In this document: one piece after another, positions 16,235 through 24,860 of the stretch
How positions within the stretch are numbered: the first letter of the stretch is position 1
How the letters are laid out: the number at the start of each line of letters is the position of its first letter
Assembly: GCA_032251335.1 (NCBI GenBank)
Contig: JAVVDW010000012.1
Span: forward strand, 1 to 64,000
Direction of reading: 5' to 3'
DNA from: UM-FILTER-40-17 sp032251335
Lineage (GTDB): Bacteria > Bacteroidota > Bacteroidia > Flavobacteriales > Flavobacteriaceae
DNA: 64,000 nucleotides
Program-made: the position numbers and the translations under genes
Notes under the pieces: model-generated
What the model was told of the DNA's origin: nothing
The model's input: the letters and a program-made list of their open reading frames with translations, nothing else
The model's database searches: none

Positions 16235-17092
16235 TTACAAAATATTGAGCAATTGCTCTTTTAGCTTCTCCAATTCATCTTTCATCTGCACCACCAACTG
16301 CTGGGTAGCTGCATGGTTGGCCTTAGAGCCTATCGTGTTGATTTCTCGTCCGATTTCCTGTGAGATAAACCCTAACTTTTTACCGTTTGACTCGGGCGAC
16401 TCTAAGTTTTCTGAAAAATAGTCCAAATGGTTTTTCAACCGCACTTTTTCTTCGGTAATGTCAAATTTTTCGAGGTAATAGATCAATTCCTGCTCAAACC
16501 GATTCTCATCTACTTCCGCCTCAAGGCTGTCAACAGCTTTTCTGAGACGCAGTTTCACCACCTCAAGCCGTTCTGCATCTTGTGCTTCTACGCCTTTAAG
16601 CAAGCTTTGTATGTTTTGAATGCGCAAGGCAAAATCTTTATGTAAAACCTTTCCCTCGGTTTTTCTAAAAGCAAAAAGCTGTGTAGCGGCCTCTTGCAGG
16701 GCACTAAAAATTTCTTGCCACTCGTTTTCATCGGCCTGCTCGGGTTTTGCCAATAGCGCATCGGGCATGCGAACCGCCATTTTTAAAAGTTCGGTTTCGT
16801 CTCCATCCACGATGGCTTTCAGCTGCTTCAAATAGTCGCGCACCACTTTTTCGTTGAGCATGGCAGGTGCCGTGTTGGCCGTGCTTTCCAATTGTATGGA
16901 CAAGTCAATCTTTCCGCGCTCTAAACGTTGAGACAAAATGTTGCGAATGTCCAATTCTCTATCGCGATAGTAGCCGGGCATGCGAAGGTTAAGATCAAAA
17001 CTTTTACTGTTGAGCGATTTTATTTCAACCGTCACAATTTTATCGGGAAGTTGTTTGACGCAACGGCCATAGCCGGTCATGGAAAGAATCAT
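16235..17092 (-). CDS. YicC family endoribonuclease
   Basis: 285 residues. The N-terminus ILSMTGYGRCVKQLPDKIVT and the KSLNSKSFDLNLRMPGYYRD segment match the YicC N-terminal domain. The C-terminus (KKLGFISQEIGREINTIGSK then ANHAATQQLVVQMKDELEKL) matches the DUF1732 domain. Members are stress-linked endoribonucleases. It leads the yicC-gmk-nadD group, an arrangement widely conserved for yicC and gmk. Confidence 0.93.
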   Translation of the reverse strand: MILSMTGYGRCVKQLPDKIVTVEIKSLNSKSFDLNLRMPGYYRDRELDIRNILSQRLERGKIDLSIQLESTANTAPAMLNEKVVRDYLKQLKAIVDGDETELLKMAVRMPDALLAKPEQADENEWQEIFSALQEAATQLFAFRKTEGKVLHKDFALRIQNIQSLLKGVEAQDAERLEVVKLRLRKAVDSLEAEVDENRFEQELIYYLEKFDITEEKVRLKNHLDYFSENLESPESNGKKLGFISQEIGREINTIGSKANHAATQQLVVQMKDELEKLKEQLLNIL

Positions 17093-17292
17093 GAATTGCT
17101 TTTAAGAATTTGCGCGAAGTTAATAAATTTATTAGGAACCAAAATCATTTATAAAGAGCCAAAAGACCGACAAATGTAAAAGTGGATTTCGCAAAATGAT
17201 TCATGTTCGTATCGTAGCCGCTACAAAAACGATCAACCGAACCAGGATTCTCAAAAAATTAACGAGAACGGGTGCGTTAATCAATTAATAAA

Positions 17293-17300
17293 TATCTTTG
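17293..17300 (+). promoter_or_regulatory. Candidate -7 promoter motif of hemW
   Basis: TATCTTTG matches TAnnTTTG and ends 19 bases before the ATG at 17320. Confidence 0.5.
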
Positions 17301-17319
17301 AAAAAAATCTCAAGCCCGG

Positions 17320-18474
17320 ATGTCCGGTATCTACATTCATATCCCATTTTGCAAACAGGCCTGCCACTATTGTGACTTTCACTTTTCAACTTCTTTGAAG
17401 CACAAAGACAAGCTCTTAGAAGCCCTCAAAAAAGAATTGGCTTTAAGAAAAGATGAGGCCGTAGGTCAAAATATAGAAACCATCTATTTCGGCGGCGGCA
17501 CACCCTCAGTTTTGAGTGCATCCGAATTGCAAGCCATTATCAAAAACGTATATGCTCATTATCAGGTGATTAAAAATCCAGAAATCACCCTCGAAGCCAA
17601 TCCTGATGATTTGACGGAAGCAAGCCTCTTTGAAGATTATAAAAAAATGGGCATCAATCGGTTGAGTATTGGTATCCAATCTTTTTTTGACCGTGATTTA
17701 AAACTAATGAATAGGGCACACAGCGCGGCAGAAGCCAAAAGTTGTCTGCAAAATGCCAAAAAACTCTTCGATAACATCTCTATCGATTTGATTTATGGCA
17801 TTCCGGACATGACGGAAGCACAGTGGCTCGAAAACATAGAGACCGCTCTGTCTTTTGATGTACCTCATCTGTCTTGTTATGCGCTCACTGTAGAGCCCAA
17901 AACTGCTTTGCACAGTTTTATCAAAAAAGGGATTGTACAGGCGCCAGACGATGAGGTGGCTCACCGCCATTTTGAAATACTGACTAAAGTGCTGAACGAG
18001 GCACATTTTGTCCATTACGAACTTTCCAACTTTGGCAAAGAAGGCTATTTTTCCAAAAACAACACGGCTTATTGGCTCGGTAAAAAATATATCGGAATCG
18101 GTCCATCTGCACACAGTTATGACGGGCAATGTAGAAGTTGGAATGTGGCTAATAACAGTTTATATATCCATAGTTTACAAAAAAACCATTTGCCATCCGA
18201 AAAAGAAACCCTGACCCAAACCGATCGGTTTAACGAAACCGTGATGACAGGTCTGCGTACTATTTGGGGCGTATCTTTGGCGAAGATTGAAGCCGATTTT
18301 GGTTTGCACTTTCGCAACTATCTGGAACAACAAGCCGCTTCTCATATCAAAAATGGTTTTTTGCGAATAGATGCTAATCATGCCGTGTTGCACACTACAC
18401 AAAAGGGGAAATTTTTGGCCGACGGATTGGCGAGCGATTTATTTATGTTGGCTCCCAAAAGCAATGCAAATTGA
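17320..18474 (+). CDS. hemW: Radical SAM heme chaperone HemW
   Basis: 384 residues. The radical-SAM cluster motif is C11-K-Q-A-C15-H-Y-C18, preceded by IYIHIPF. TIYFGGGTPSVL provides the GGGTP SAM-binding loop, and SIGIQSFFDRDLKLMNRAHS is the HemN/HemW signature. The C-terminal HemN domain runs to the end (NETVMTGLRTIWGVSLAKIE). Once called an oxygen-independent coproporphyrinogen oxidase, this subfamily lacks the extra N-terminal residues of true HemN and acts as a heme chaperone. The stop overlaps the next ATG (TGATG), so it is coupled to the cyclase gene. Confidence 0.9.
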   Translation: MSGIYIHIPFCKQACHYCDFHFSTSLKHKDKLLEALKKELALRKDEAVGQNIETIYFGGGTPSVLSASELQAIIKNVYAHYQVIKNPEITLEANPDDLTEASLFEDYKKMGINRLSIGIQSFFDRDLKLMNRAHSAAEAKSCLQNAKKLFDNISIDLIYGIPDMTEAQWLENIETALSFDVPHLSCYALTVEPKTALHSFIKKGIVQAPDDEVAHRHFEILTKVLNEAHFVHYELSNFGKEGYFSKNNTAYWLGKKYIGIGPSAHSYDGQCRSWNVANNSLYIHSLQKNHLPSEKETLTQTDRFNETVMTGLRTIWGVSLAKIEADFGLHFRNYLEQQAASHIKNGFLRIDANHAVLHTTQKGKFLADGLASDLFMLAPKSNAN

Positions 18475-19238
18475 TGAAAGCAACTATTCAACATCCAAAC
18501 GGCCCTTTTACTATTGACCTTACCAAGGCCATCGATTTGTCAATTCCCATTACCCATGACAAAGGACCGCGTGCTTGGGGACAAAAAAACGCCACCATAA
18601 GCCCTGTGCAAGAAGGTGCGTGGACCGGCAGGGTTGCCACCGGAGCCACCGTCAATTTTAATGAGATTCGACTCAATCCACATGCGCAAACAACCCATAC
18701 AGAGTGCTTGGGGCACATCACCCAACAAACCTACAGCCTCAATCAAATCGTGTTGTCTTCCCTTTATTTTACTGCCGAATTGGTGAGCATCAAACCACAA
18801 AAAGATCAGGACGACGCTGTCATTTCAGAAAGCCAATTGAGACAACAACTTACCTACAAAAACACAGAGGCCGTAATTATCCGTACCTTGCCCAATCCTA
18901 TTTCCAAAAAAACGCACAACTATTCCGGCACCAATCCGCCTTACTTGCACTACAAAGCAGCCGAATACCTCCGCAAACTGGGCATAAAGCATTTGTTGGT
19001 TGATTTGCCGAGCGTGGACAAAGAAAAAGACAGTGGTAAACTACTGGCTCACAAAGCTTTTTGGCGAGTGACAGACACGCAAAACCTCAACAAAGATGCG
19101 TGTACAAATGACACCATCACCGAATTGATTTATGTGCCCAATACCGTTGCAGACGGTCTGTACTTGCTAAACATACAAACCATGCCCGTAGAGAACGATG
19201 CTGCGCCAAGCCGCCCCTTACTTTTTAAAATTGAATAA
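18474..19238 (+). CDS. Cyclase family protein (kynurenine formamidase-like)
   Basis: 254 residues from the ATG in the TGATG overlap with hemW. It belongs to the cyclase/KynB-type metal hydrolases. The signature appears as T74-H75-x-E77-x-x-x-H81, where most members have THxDxPxH, so one acidic ligand is Glu and the Pro is absent. DLSIPITHDKGPRAWGQKNA and HLLVDLPSVDKEKDSGKLLA are the other conserved segments. The substrate is uncertain; no tryptophan-degradation genes are nearby. The position between hemW and hemF may be only operon company. Confidence 0.85.
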   Translation: MKATIQHPNGPFTIDLTKAIDLSIPITHDKGPRAWGQKNATISPVQEGAWTGRVATGATVNFNEIRLNPHAQTTHTECLGHITQQTYSLNQIVLSSLYFTAELVSIKPQKDQDDAVISESQLRQQLTYKNTEAVIIRTLPNPISKKTHNYSGTNPPYLHYKAAEYLRKLGIKHLLVDLPSVDKEKDSGKLLAHKAFWRVTDTQNLNKDACTNDTITELIYVPNTVADGLYLLNIQTMPVENDAAPSRPLLFKIE

Positions 19239-19420
19239 ACACATGAAACGCCTATGTAAAATTATTGACACACAGGAGTATGATTATCCTAGGGCGTTCC
19301 GTGTGACATATAAAAACAAATAAAATAAACACATGAAACACCCATGTAAAAATTTTGCACACAGCGGCATGATGAGTTAGGGTGTTCCATCTGACCGATA
19401 AAAACAAATAATATAAACAG
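19233..19420 (+). repeat. Tandem duplication of the hemF translation-initiation region
   Basis: Two imperfect units of about 88-90 bp (ATGs at 19243 and 19333) precede the true hemF ATG at 19421. Each unit begins ATAAACACATGAAAC and ends TAAAAACAAATA, so the hemF start context (ATAAACAGATGAAAG) reads as the beginning of a third unit. Inside each unit an arm right after the ATG pairs with a distal arm: AACGCCT with GGGCGTT in unit 1, AACACCC with GGGTGTT in unit 2. The change from G-C to A-T keeps the pair. The units could give short peptides (26 and 15 codons), but these are not conserved with each other. Confidence 0.6.
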
Positions 19421-20323
19421 ATGAAAGATCTTTTTTACGCTTATATCTGCCAACTGCAAGACCAAATCACCGCAGCACTTGAGGAAATAGAAGGAAAGGC
19501 CCGTTTCCGCCAAGACGAATGGCAACGTGCAGAAGGCGGTGGTGGTCGCACCCGTGTGATTGAAAATGGCGCAGTGTTCGAAAAAGGCGGTGTCAATATT
19601 TCTGCCGTTCACGGTGCTTTGCCCAAGGCCATGCAAGCTTACTTCAAAGTAGGTGACGTCGATTTTTTTGCCTGCGGACTCAGCCTGGTTTTGCATCCCC
19701 AAAACCCGATGGCACCCACTGTCCACGCCAACTGGCGCTATTTTGAAATGTATGACAAAACCGGTCAAATCATAGACCAGTGGTTTGGTGGCGGACAAGA
19801 TTTGACGCCCTACTACTTGTTTGAGGATGACGTCCGGCACTTTCACAAAATTTGCCAAACTGCCTGCAACAAGCACCACACCGATTTCTATGCCCAATTC
19901 AAAAAACAATGTGACACCTATTTTTTTAATGCACACAGAGGAGAAGCGCGCGGCATAGGTGGATTGTTTTTTGATTACTGCCGTGCCAAAGAAGATTTTA
20001 GTATGCACCATTGGTATGCGTTTGTTACCGAAGTTGGCAACAGTTTCTTGGATGCCTACTTACCCATCATCAATCGTAGAAAAGACATGCCCTACACGCC
20101 GCAACAACGAAACTGGCAAGAGATTCGAAGAGGTCGCTATGTGGAGTTTAACCTCGTTCACGACAAGGGAACCTTGTTTGGACTAAAGACCAATGGCCGT
20201 ATCGAAAGTATTTTGATGAGTCTGCCGCCCAAAGTCCAATGGGTCTATGACCACCAACCGGAAACAGGCAGTGAAGAAGACAAACTGTTGGCCATTCTGA
20301 AGCAACCAAAAGACTGGGTTTAA
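19421..20323 (+). CDS. hemF: Oxygen-dependent coproporphyrinogen III oxidase
   Basis: 300 residues, normal for HemF. The conserved block WQRAEGGGGRTRVIENGAVF is at the N-terminus. NPMAPTVHANWRYFEM, WFGGGQDLTPYYLFEDDVRH and RGRYVEFNLVHDKGTLFGLK are family signatures. It oxidatively decarboxylates coproporphyrinogen III to protoporphyrinogen IX using oxygen, so the organism makes heme aerobically. The ATG at 19421 follows two degenerate upstream copies of its own start region. Confidence 0.97.
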   Translation: MKDLFYAYICQLQDQITAALEEIEGKARFRQDEWQRAEGGGGRTRVIENGAVFEKGGVNISAVHGALPKAMQAYFKVGDVDFFACGLSLVLHPQNPMAPTVHANWRYFEMYDKTGQIIDQWFGGGQDLTPYYLFEDDVRHFHKICQTACNKHHTDFYAQFKKQCDTYFFNAHRGEARGIGGLFFDYCRAKEDFSMHHWYAFVTEVGNSFLDAYLPIINRRKDMPYTPQQRNWQEIRRGRYVEFNLVHDKGTLFGLKTNGRIESILMSLPPKVQWVYDHQPETGSEEDKLLAILKQPKDWV

Positions 20324-20392
20324 GTAAGAAAAAAGCGGCAGGTGTTTTCATTGGGGTGCCAAAATTTACCGATACATTTCGACAATTTCTCG

Positions 20393-20400
20393 TAGCTTTG
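20393..20400 (+). promoter_or_regulatory. Candidate -7 motif almost touching the umuC start
   Basis: TAGCTTTG matches TAnnTTTG but ends only four bases before the ATG at 20405, so transcription from it would give a leaderless or nearly leaderless umuC message. Confidence 0.35.
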
Positions 20401-20404
20401 TCCT

Positions 20405-21661
20405 ATGATTGGCTTGGTAGATTGCAACAATTTTTACGCTTCCTGCGAACGGGTTTTCCGACCCGATTTGCGTGATTGTCCCATTGTGGTACTCTCCAAC
20501 AATGACGGCTGCGTGATTGCGCGCAGCAACGAAGCCAAAGCACTCGGCATCCCAATGGGCGCACCGGCTTTTCAATACAAAAAACAATTTGACACACTCG
20601 GTATCCGCGTTTTTTCATCGAACTATGCACTCTACGGCGACATGAGCCACCGCGTCATGCGCATCCTGAGCCGATTTACACCTGAAGTGGAGGTCTATAG
20701 CATAGACGAAGCTTTTATAAAGCTACAACCCAAAGGTGAAACCGCCGAAACACTGGCGCGAACCATGTGTCACACCGTGAAAAAATGGACAGGAATTCCT
20801 GTAAGCATTGGGCTAGCACCTACCAAAGCCTTGGCAAAAGTGGCAAATAAAATCGCGAAAAAATTTGCCGAAAAAACGGGAGGCGTTTACGTAATTGACA
20901 CCCCGCTCAAACGCGAAAAAGCCCTTCGCTGGACGGCCATAGAAGATGTGTGGGGCATTGGCTACCGGCATGCAGCACGCTTGCGGGCAAAAAAAATAAA
21001 TACCGCTTTCGATTTTGTAAACTTGCCCGACGAGTGGGTCAGGAAAAACATGTCGGTGGTGGGTTTGCGACTCAAACAAGAATTGCAAGGACAAGCCGTT
21101 TTGCCTTGGGAAGCCATCGTACCCGACAAAAAATCTATTGCCACCACGCGTAGCTTTGAAGGCACACTGACTGCTTTTGACGACCTTAAAGAGCGCATGG
21201 CAACTTTTGCAGTGAGCTGCGCCGAAAAATTACGCCGCCAAAAGAGCAGCTGCCGATATATACATGTTTTTATCCGCAACAACCGGCACGGAAGAGACCC
21301 ACAAAATATCTATTTAGGCACAACCCTTTGTTTGCCTTTTGAAACCTCTTCTTCGTTGGTTATCAATCAATATGTACAAAAAGGATTGGTGCAACTTTTT
21401 GACTCTAGCATCGCCTACAAAAAAGCGGGTGTGGTGCTTATGGGCATTCAGCCCGACACGGGGAGGCAGCTCAACGCTTTTGAAAACGAACCGGCAACAC
21501 ACCTCCCCTTGATGCAAGCCATCGACCGGCTCAATAGAAAATACGGCGAACCAAAAGTCAAACTGGGCATACAAGACCTTCGGCGCACTTGGAAAATGAA
21601 GCAAGAGCGCCTTTCACCAAAATACACCACACAGATCAGCGACATTTTGAAAGTATCATGA
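20405..21661 (+). CDS. umuC: Y-family DNA polymerase V catalytic subunit UmuC
   Basis: 418 residues. GLVDCNNFYASCERVFRPDL at the start gives the first catalytic Asp (D6), and YSIDEAF (about 98-104) gives the DE pair. VVLSNNDGCVIARSNEAK and GIPVSIGLAPTKALAKVANK are UmuC signatures. A little-finger domain and the UmuC-type C-terminal region (DIQ-like QDLRRTWKMKQERLSPKYTT) complete it. It performs error-prone translesion synthesis. Unlike the usual umuD-umuC order, the protease-like umuD gene follows here, overlapping by four bases (ATGA). Confidence 0.95.
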   Translation: MIGLVDCNNFYASCERVFRPDLRDCPIVVLSNNDGCVIARSNEAKALGIPMGAPAFQYKKQFDTLGIRVFSSNYALYGDMSHRVMRILSRFTPEVEVYSIDEAFIKLQPKGETAETLARTMCHTVKKWTGIPVSIGLAPTKALAKVANKIAKKFAEKTGGVYVIDTPLKREKALRWTAIEDVWGIGYRHAARLRAKKINTAFDFVNLPDEWVRKNMSVVGLRLKQELQGQAVLPWEAIVPDKKSIATTRSFEGTLTAFDDLKERMATFAVSCAEKLRRQKSSCRYIHVFIRNNRHGRDPQNIYLGTTLCLPFETSSSLVINQYVQKGLVQLFDSSIAYKKAGVVLMGIQPDTGRQLNAFENEPATHLPLMQAIDRLNRKYGEPKVKLGIQDLRRTWKMKQERLSPKYTTQISDILKVS

Positions 21662-22113
21662 CTTTAAAAAAATTACATCCGAAAAATGTTTTGGAATTTT
21701 TTGTCCCATCAGAAGACATTTCTTTTGGGCAGCCTTTTATTGCCAATGGCATTTCGGCCGGATTTCCCTCGCCGGCTGACGATTTCAGGCAAGAAAGCAT
21801 CAGCCTGGATGCTGCCTTGGTAAAAAACAAAGAAGCGACCTTTTACGCCCGGGTACGAGGCCAATCTATGACCGGTGCCGGACTGGACGACGGCGACTTG
21901 TTGGTCATAGACCGCAGCCTGGAACCCAAAGACAACCAAATTGCCGTTTGCTACTTGGATGGTGCCTTTACGGTGAAGCGTTTAAAAGTGTCTGAAAAGG
22001 CGGTGTTTTTAATGCCCGAAAATCCGGATTATCCGGCCATACCTGTAACAGAAGGGCAAGAACTAATTGTATGGGGCGTGGTAACTTATGTGATAAAAAA
22101 CGTGAGTTCCTAA
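21658..22113 (+). CDS. umuD: UmuD-like S24 family peptidase / Pol V accessory protein
   Basis: 151 residues from the ATG overlapping the umuC stop (ATGA); the longer frame from 21589 lies inside umuC and was not used. The self-cleavage region SAGFPSPADD shows the Ala-Gly site typical of LexA/UmuD. The catalytic Ser is in RGQSMTGAGLDDGDLLVIDR and the Lys in GAFTVKRLKV. RecA-stimulated autocleavage would yield UmuD', which activates UmuC. The gene ends with VWGVVTYVIKNV, the common UmuD C-terminus. No LexA box was recognised upstream of the pair. Confidence 0.93.
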   Translation: MTLKKLHPKNVLEFFVPSEDISFGQPFIANGISAGFPSPADDFRQESISLDAALVKNKEATFYARVRGQSMTGAGLDDGDLLVIDRSLEPKDNQIAVCYLDGAFTVKRLKVSEKAVFLMPENPDYPAIPVTEGQELIVWGVVTYVIKNVSS

Positions 22114-22132
22114 GAAGTATTTTTGAAAGAAT

Positions 22133-22567
22133 TTATTCGCCTTTAGGAATGCCATCCGATTCGGATTCGTCAACTTCCAAGCCTTCTTTTTGCCATTTTA
22201 TAATGCCTCCATCGAGGTTGTAAACGGCTTTAAAACCTTTCTCTCTGAGTATTTTTGCTGCCTTGGAGCTTCTGCCACCGGATTTGCAATAGACACAAAC
22301 AGGCTGATTTTTATCTAATTTTTCCAGTTGTTTTTCAAAATCGTCATCGAAGAAATTTACGTTTTGGGCGTTGGGCAAGTGGCCTTCTGTATATTCGACC
22401 GGTGTACGCACATCGATGAGTTGCACGTTTTCCATCTGAAGGAGGTTTTGCATCTCGGCAGGAGAAACGAGTTGAATGCCTGCTTTTTGTAGATTGCTTT
22501 CTTGCTTGCACCCCATAAAAACAACAAACAACAGTAAAATAATGTATGGACGTAGGGTTGTATTCAA
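22133..22567 (-). CDS. Rhodanese-like lipoprotein
   Basis: 144 residues. Lipoprotein signal with the lipobox Cys in VVFMGCKQ (C20), so it is exported and lipid-anchored. One rhodanese domain follows (IDVRTPVEYTEGHLPNAQNV) with the active-site loop C-K-S-G-G-R-S, the six-residue loop of sulfurtransferases. NLDGGIIKWQKEGL closes the domain. Sulfur donor and acceptor are unknown. A second, cytoplasmic rhodanese gene follows upstream on the same strand. Confidence 0.9.
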   Translation of the reverse strand: MNTTLRPYIILLLFVVFMGCKQESNLQKAGIQLVSPAEMQNLLQMENVQLIDVRTPVEYTEGHLPNAQNVNFFDDDFEKQLEKLDKNQPVCVYCKSGGRSSKAAKILREKGFKAVYNLDGGIIKWQKEGLEVDESESDGIPKGE

Positions 22568-22642
22568 TTCTTTATATTTGTTTTAAGCCGTTGGATGCCA
22601 TGTCTTAAAAACAGGATTCTTCTGACGGTGGATATTCCTCAA

Positions 22643-22957
22643 TTAATCTTGTACCACATCACCATCCCATTCCAAAATACCGCCAATCAGGTTAAAGGTA
22701 TTTTCGAAACCTTGTTGCTCGAGTATCATGCAGGCTTGTGCACTTCGACGACCGGAACGGCAATATACGTAGAGATTTTTGTTTGGATCGAGGTCTTCAA
22801 TACCTTCCATAAAGGCTTCCGGATCCATAATATCTATGTGGAGCGCGTTGGGAATATAGCCTTCTTCAATTTCTTCGGGGGTGCGAACATCCAAAATAAG
22901 TGCGTTTTTGTCCTGACTTATTTTTTCTTTCCATTCGGAACTGCTGAGGTCTGTCAT
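22643..22957 (-). CDS. Rhodanese-like domain protein, cytoplasmic
   Basis: 104 residues, a single rhodanese domain without signal peptide. ALILDVRTPEEIEEGYIPNA and the active-site loop C-R-S-G-R-R-S are clear, and IGGILEWDGD closes it. It is related to the lipoprotein next door, from which it is separated by 75 bases, so the two look like a duplicated pair with one copy exported. Confidence 0.92.
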   Translation of the reverse strand: MTDLSSSEWKEKISQDKNALILDVRTPEEIEEGYIPNALHIDIMDPEAFMEGIEDLDPNKNLYVYCRSGRRSAQACMILEQQGFENTFNLIGGILEWDGDVVQD

Positions 22958-23094
22958 AGTGTCTTAAAAAGTTAAAATTGAGTTTGATAATTCAAAATTA
23001 ATTAAATTGCATCAATATTCAAGCCTTAAATTTATTAGACCCGTAAATTTTTGGGCAATGGCATTAAAACAAAGTGCAAAAAAATAAATTGCAT

Positions 23095-23526
23095 ATGGAA
23101 AAGCTGTGGTTTAAAAATCACTTTTGGAGCTTGTATTTAGTATTGCCGGTATGCCTTTTTCTTTTGGCTTGCCAGTCTGATGACGATGGTTCTCTCAGGC
23201 CGGATTTGATTGGAATCAGCGAAGTGATTGCGCCAGAATCATTAAGGGTTGGAGAAAAAGCTGTTTTTATCCTGCGTTATGACCGGCCTACGGATTGTCA
23301 TGGTTTTTTAAGATTTGATACTGCCCAAACGGATGCGCAACTCAGGGTCGGCTTGGTGGCCGGTGTTTTTGGCACCAACTGCCAGCCGGTAGATGAGGCC
23401 CCACGACAAATAGATTTTGAGTGGATACCTCAAAACCCCGGACCTTTGCACATAGCGTTTTTGAGAAACCCCGATGCAGGTGATGCAAATTTTATTACCT
23501 TTGAATTTGAAGTGCTGCCAGAGTAG
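23095..23526 (+). CDS. Hypothetical lipoprotein, first of a tandem paralogous pair
   Basis: 143 residues from the ATG at 23095; a GTG seven codons upstream is possible but gives a poorer signal peptide. The lipobox is FLLACQS with Cys near 26. The mature part is one predicted beta-sandwich with two spaced Cys (TDCHGF and GTNCQPV) that could form a disulfide. It shares layout with the next gene, 23642-24052: a short Asp-rich linker, an Ile-Thr/Ser start, TxCHxF, a second Cys, then an Ile-x-Phe-x-Trp/Ile-x-Pro-x-x-Pro-Gly block. I do not recognise a named family. Likely a small outer-membrane or periplasmic lipoprotein. Confidence 0.7.
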   Translation: MEKLWFKNHFWSLYLVLPVCLFLLACQSDDDGSLRPDLIGISEVIAPESLRVGEKAVFILRYDRPTDCHGFLRFDTAQTDAQLRVGLVAGVFGTNCQPVDEAPRQIDFEWIPQNPGPLHIAFLRNPDAGDANFITFEFEVLPE

Positions 23527-23641
23527 GTATGGTTTAGCCAATAGGCTTTCCCCGGCATAGTGCGGCGCTTAAGGCATGCCCTCCTCTCATTTATAAAGTG
23601 GGCGGATGTTCTTTCGTTGATTTTAACCTAAAAAAAATGTG

Positions 23642-24052
23642 ATGAAGTACATTTTATTATCTGTGTTCGTATTGCTGATGGGCTGCTCAGGCGACAGCGA
23701 TAATTTTATTGAGTTTGAAGAATTGGGTGCTATAACCGCCGTTGAAATCCCTGCGGAAGTGGTGGTTGGGCAAACGACCACATTTGTCGTTAGTTTTCGG
23801 GTTCCTTCAACATGCCACAGTTTTCAGCGTCTCGATTTTAGCGCTACACCCCAAGAAAGGATTGTTGCCGTAGTGTTTGCTGTAACCGACAACAGCTGTA
23901 CGCCACTTTCCAATTTCACAGAACAAGTTACTTTTGAAATTACCCCCGACACTCCCGGAACAATCGTCTTTAAGTTTTTTGCCGGCAACAACGCACAAGG
24001 GGAGCCTACTTTCATTGAAAGAGTAGTAGACGTTACGGCACCTGCCGGATAG
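23642..24052 (+). CDS. Hypothetical lipoprotein, second of the tandem pair
   Basis: 136 residues from the ATG at 23642, which directly follows an in-frame GTG. Lipobox LLMGCSG (Cys near 16), then an acidic linker. The fold-like core contains STCHSF and NSCTPL Cys pairs and the FEITPDTPGTIVFKFF strand block, matching the first lipoprotein position by position at low identity. It lies 115 bases downstream on the same strand. Function unknown; the pair looks like an old tandem duplication. Confidence 0.7.
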   Translation: MKYILLSVFVLLMGCSGDSDNFIEFEELGAITAVEIPAEVVVGQTTTFVVSFRVPSTCHSFQRLDFSATPQERIVAVVFAVTDNSCTPLSNFTEQVTFEITPDTPGTIVFKFFAGNNAQGEPTFIERVVDVTAPAG

Positions 24053-24072
24053 TTGGGTCTTACTGTTTAAAT

Positions 24073-24825
24073 TTATACTTTTCTCTTTTGTGCACTTGCT
24101 GCCAAAACCTCGTGCATACTGTTCCACACCTGTTTGCGCAATGCAAGCCTTTGGTTCATGTCGAAGCCTTGGGTGGGTAAGGTTCCCACAAAATGTACCC
24201 GCAGCAAACCCGGACCGCCGGAAAAAAAATCGTAGGAGAATCTTTTTTTATTATCTAAAAAAGTGATGATGCGAATCGGGATTTGATGTTCAATGGCCAA
24301 GCGAAAAGCTCCTTCCTTGAATTCATCGAGCACAATATTCATGTCGTCGGGAACTTTACCCTCTGGAAAAATACAAATACTAGTGCCGTCTCTCAAACGC
24401 CTATGAGCTTCTTCAAAGGCGTATTTTCGGCTGCGCGGGCTGCTTCTGTCCACCAAAATACAGGTGCGTTTGTAAAAAAATCCGAAGATGGGAATGTTGG
24501 CCAACTCTTTTTTACCGACAAAAACAAAGGGTTGCCTCACTACGGCCAGCATCAGCATGATATCGATCATAGAGGTATGGTTGGCCACCAACATATAGCT
24601 TTGGTGCTTGTCGTAAGTGGTGTCTCCTATTTTTTTTACCGGAAAACCCATGCCAAACAAAATGCATTTTGCCCAAATCCTAGCCAAATAAAAGAACTGT
24701 CTGTAGGTTTTTTCCGACAGTGTCATCAAAATGAGTAGTGGAAACATCACCAATATGGGGAGCATCACCCATATGTAGAACCAAATTCGATATAATAGGA
24801 CAAACGCTTTTTGTATCCATTTCAT
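24073..24825 (-). CDS. plsC: 1-acyl-sn-glycerol-3-phosphate acyltransferase
   Basis: 250 residues. An N-terminal membrane segment (residues about 8-33) is followed by the acyltransferase motifs: NHTSMID (H-x4-D) near 78, LVDRSSPRSRKYAFEEAHRR, and the substrate-binding IFPEGKV near 150. It acylates lysophosphatidate to phosphatidate at the inner membrane in phospholipid synthesis. It converges with the lipoprotein gene and follows the PHP phosphodiesterase on the same strand. Confidence 0.92.
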   Translation of the reverse strand: MKWIQKAFVLLYRIWFYIWVMLPILVMFPLLILMTLSEKTYRQFFYLARIWAKCILFGMGFPVKKIGDTTYDKHQSYMLVANHTSMIDIMLMLAVVRQPFVFVGKKELANIPIFGFFYKRTCILVDRSSPRSRKYAFEEAHRRLRDGTSICIFPEGKVPDDMNIVLDEFKEGAFRLAIEHQIPIRIITFLDNKKRFSYDFFSGGPGLLRVHFVGTLPTQGFDMNQRLALRKQVWNSMHEVLAASAQKRKV

Positions 24826-24860
24826 AACTAGCCAATTCGCTTTTTTTGAGCCCGGCTAAG

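Noticed and set aside
19243..19323. 26-codon frame upstream of hemF as a leader peptide
   Set aside because: The second repeat unit does not keep the frame, so the DNA or RNA repeat explains it better.
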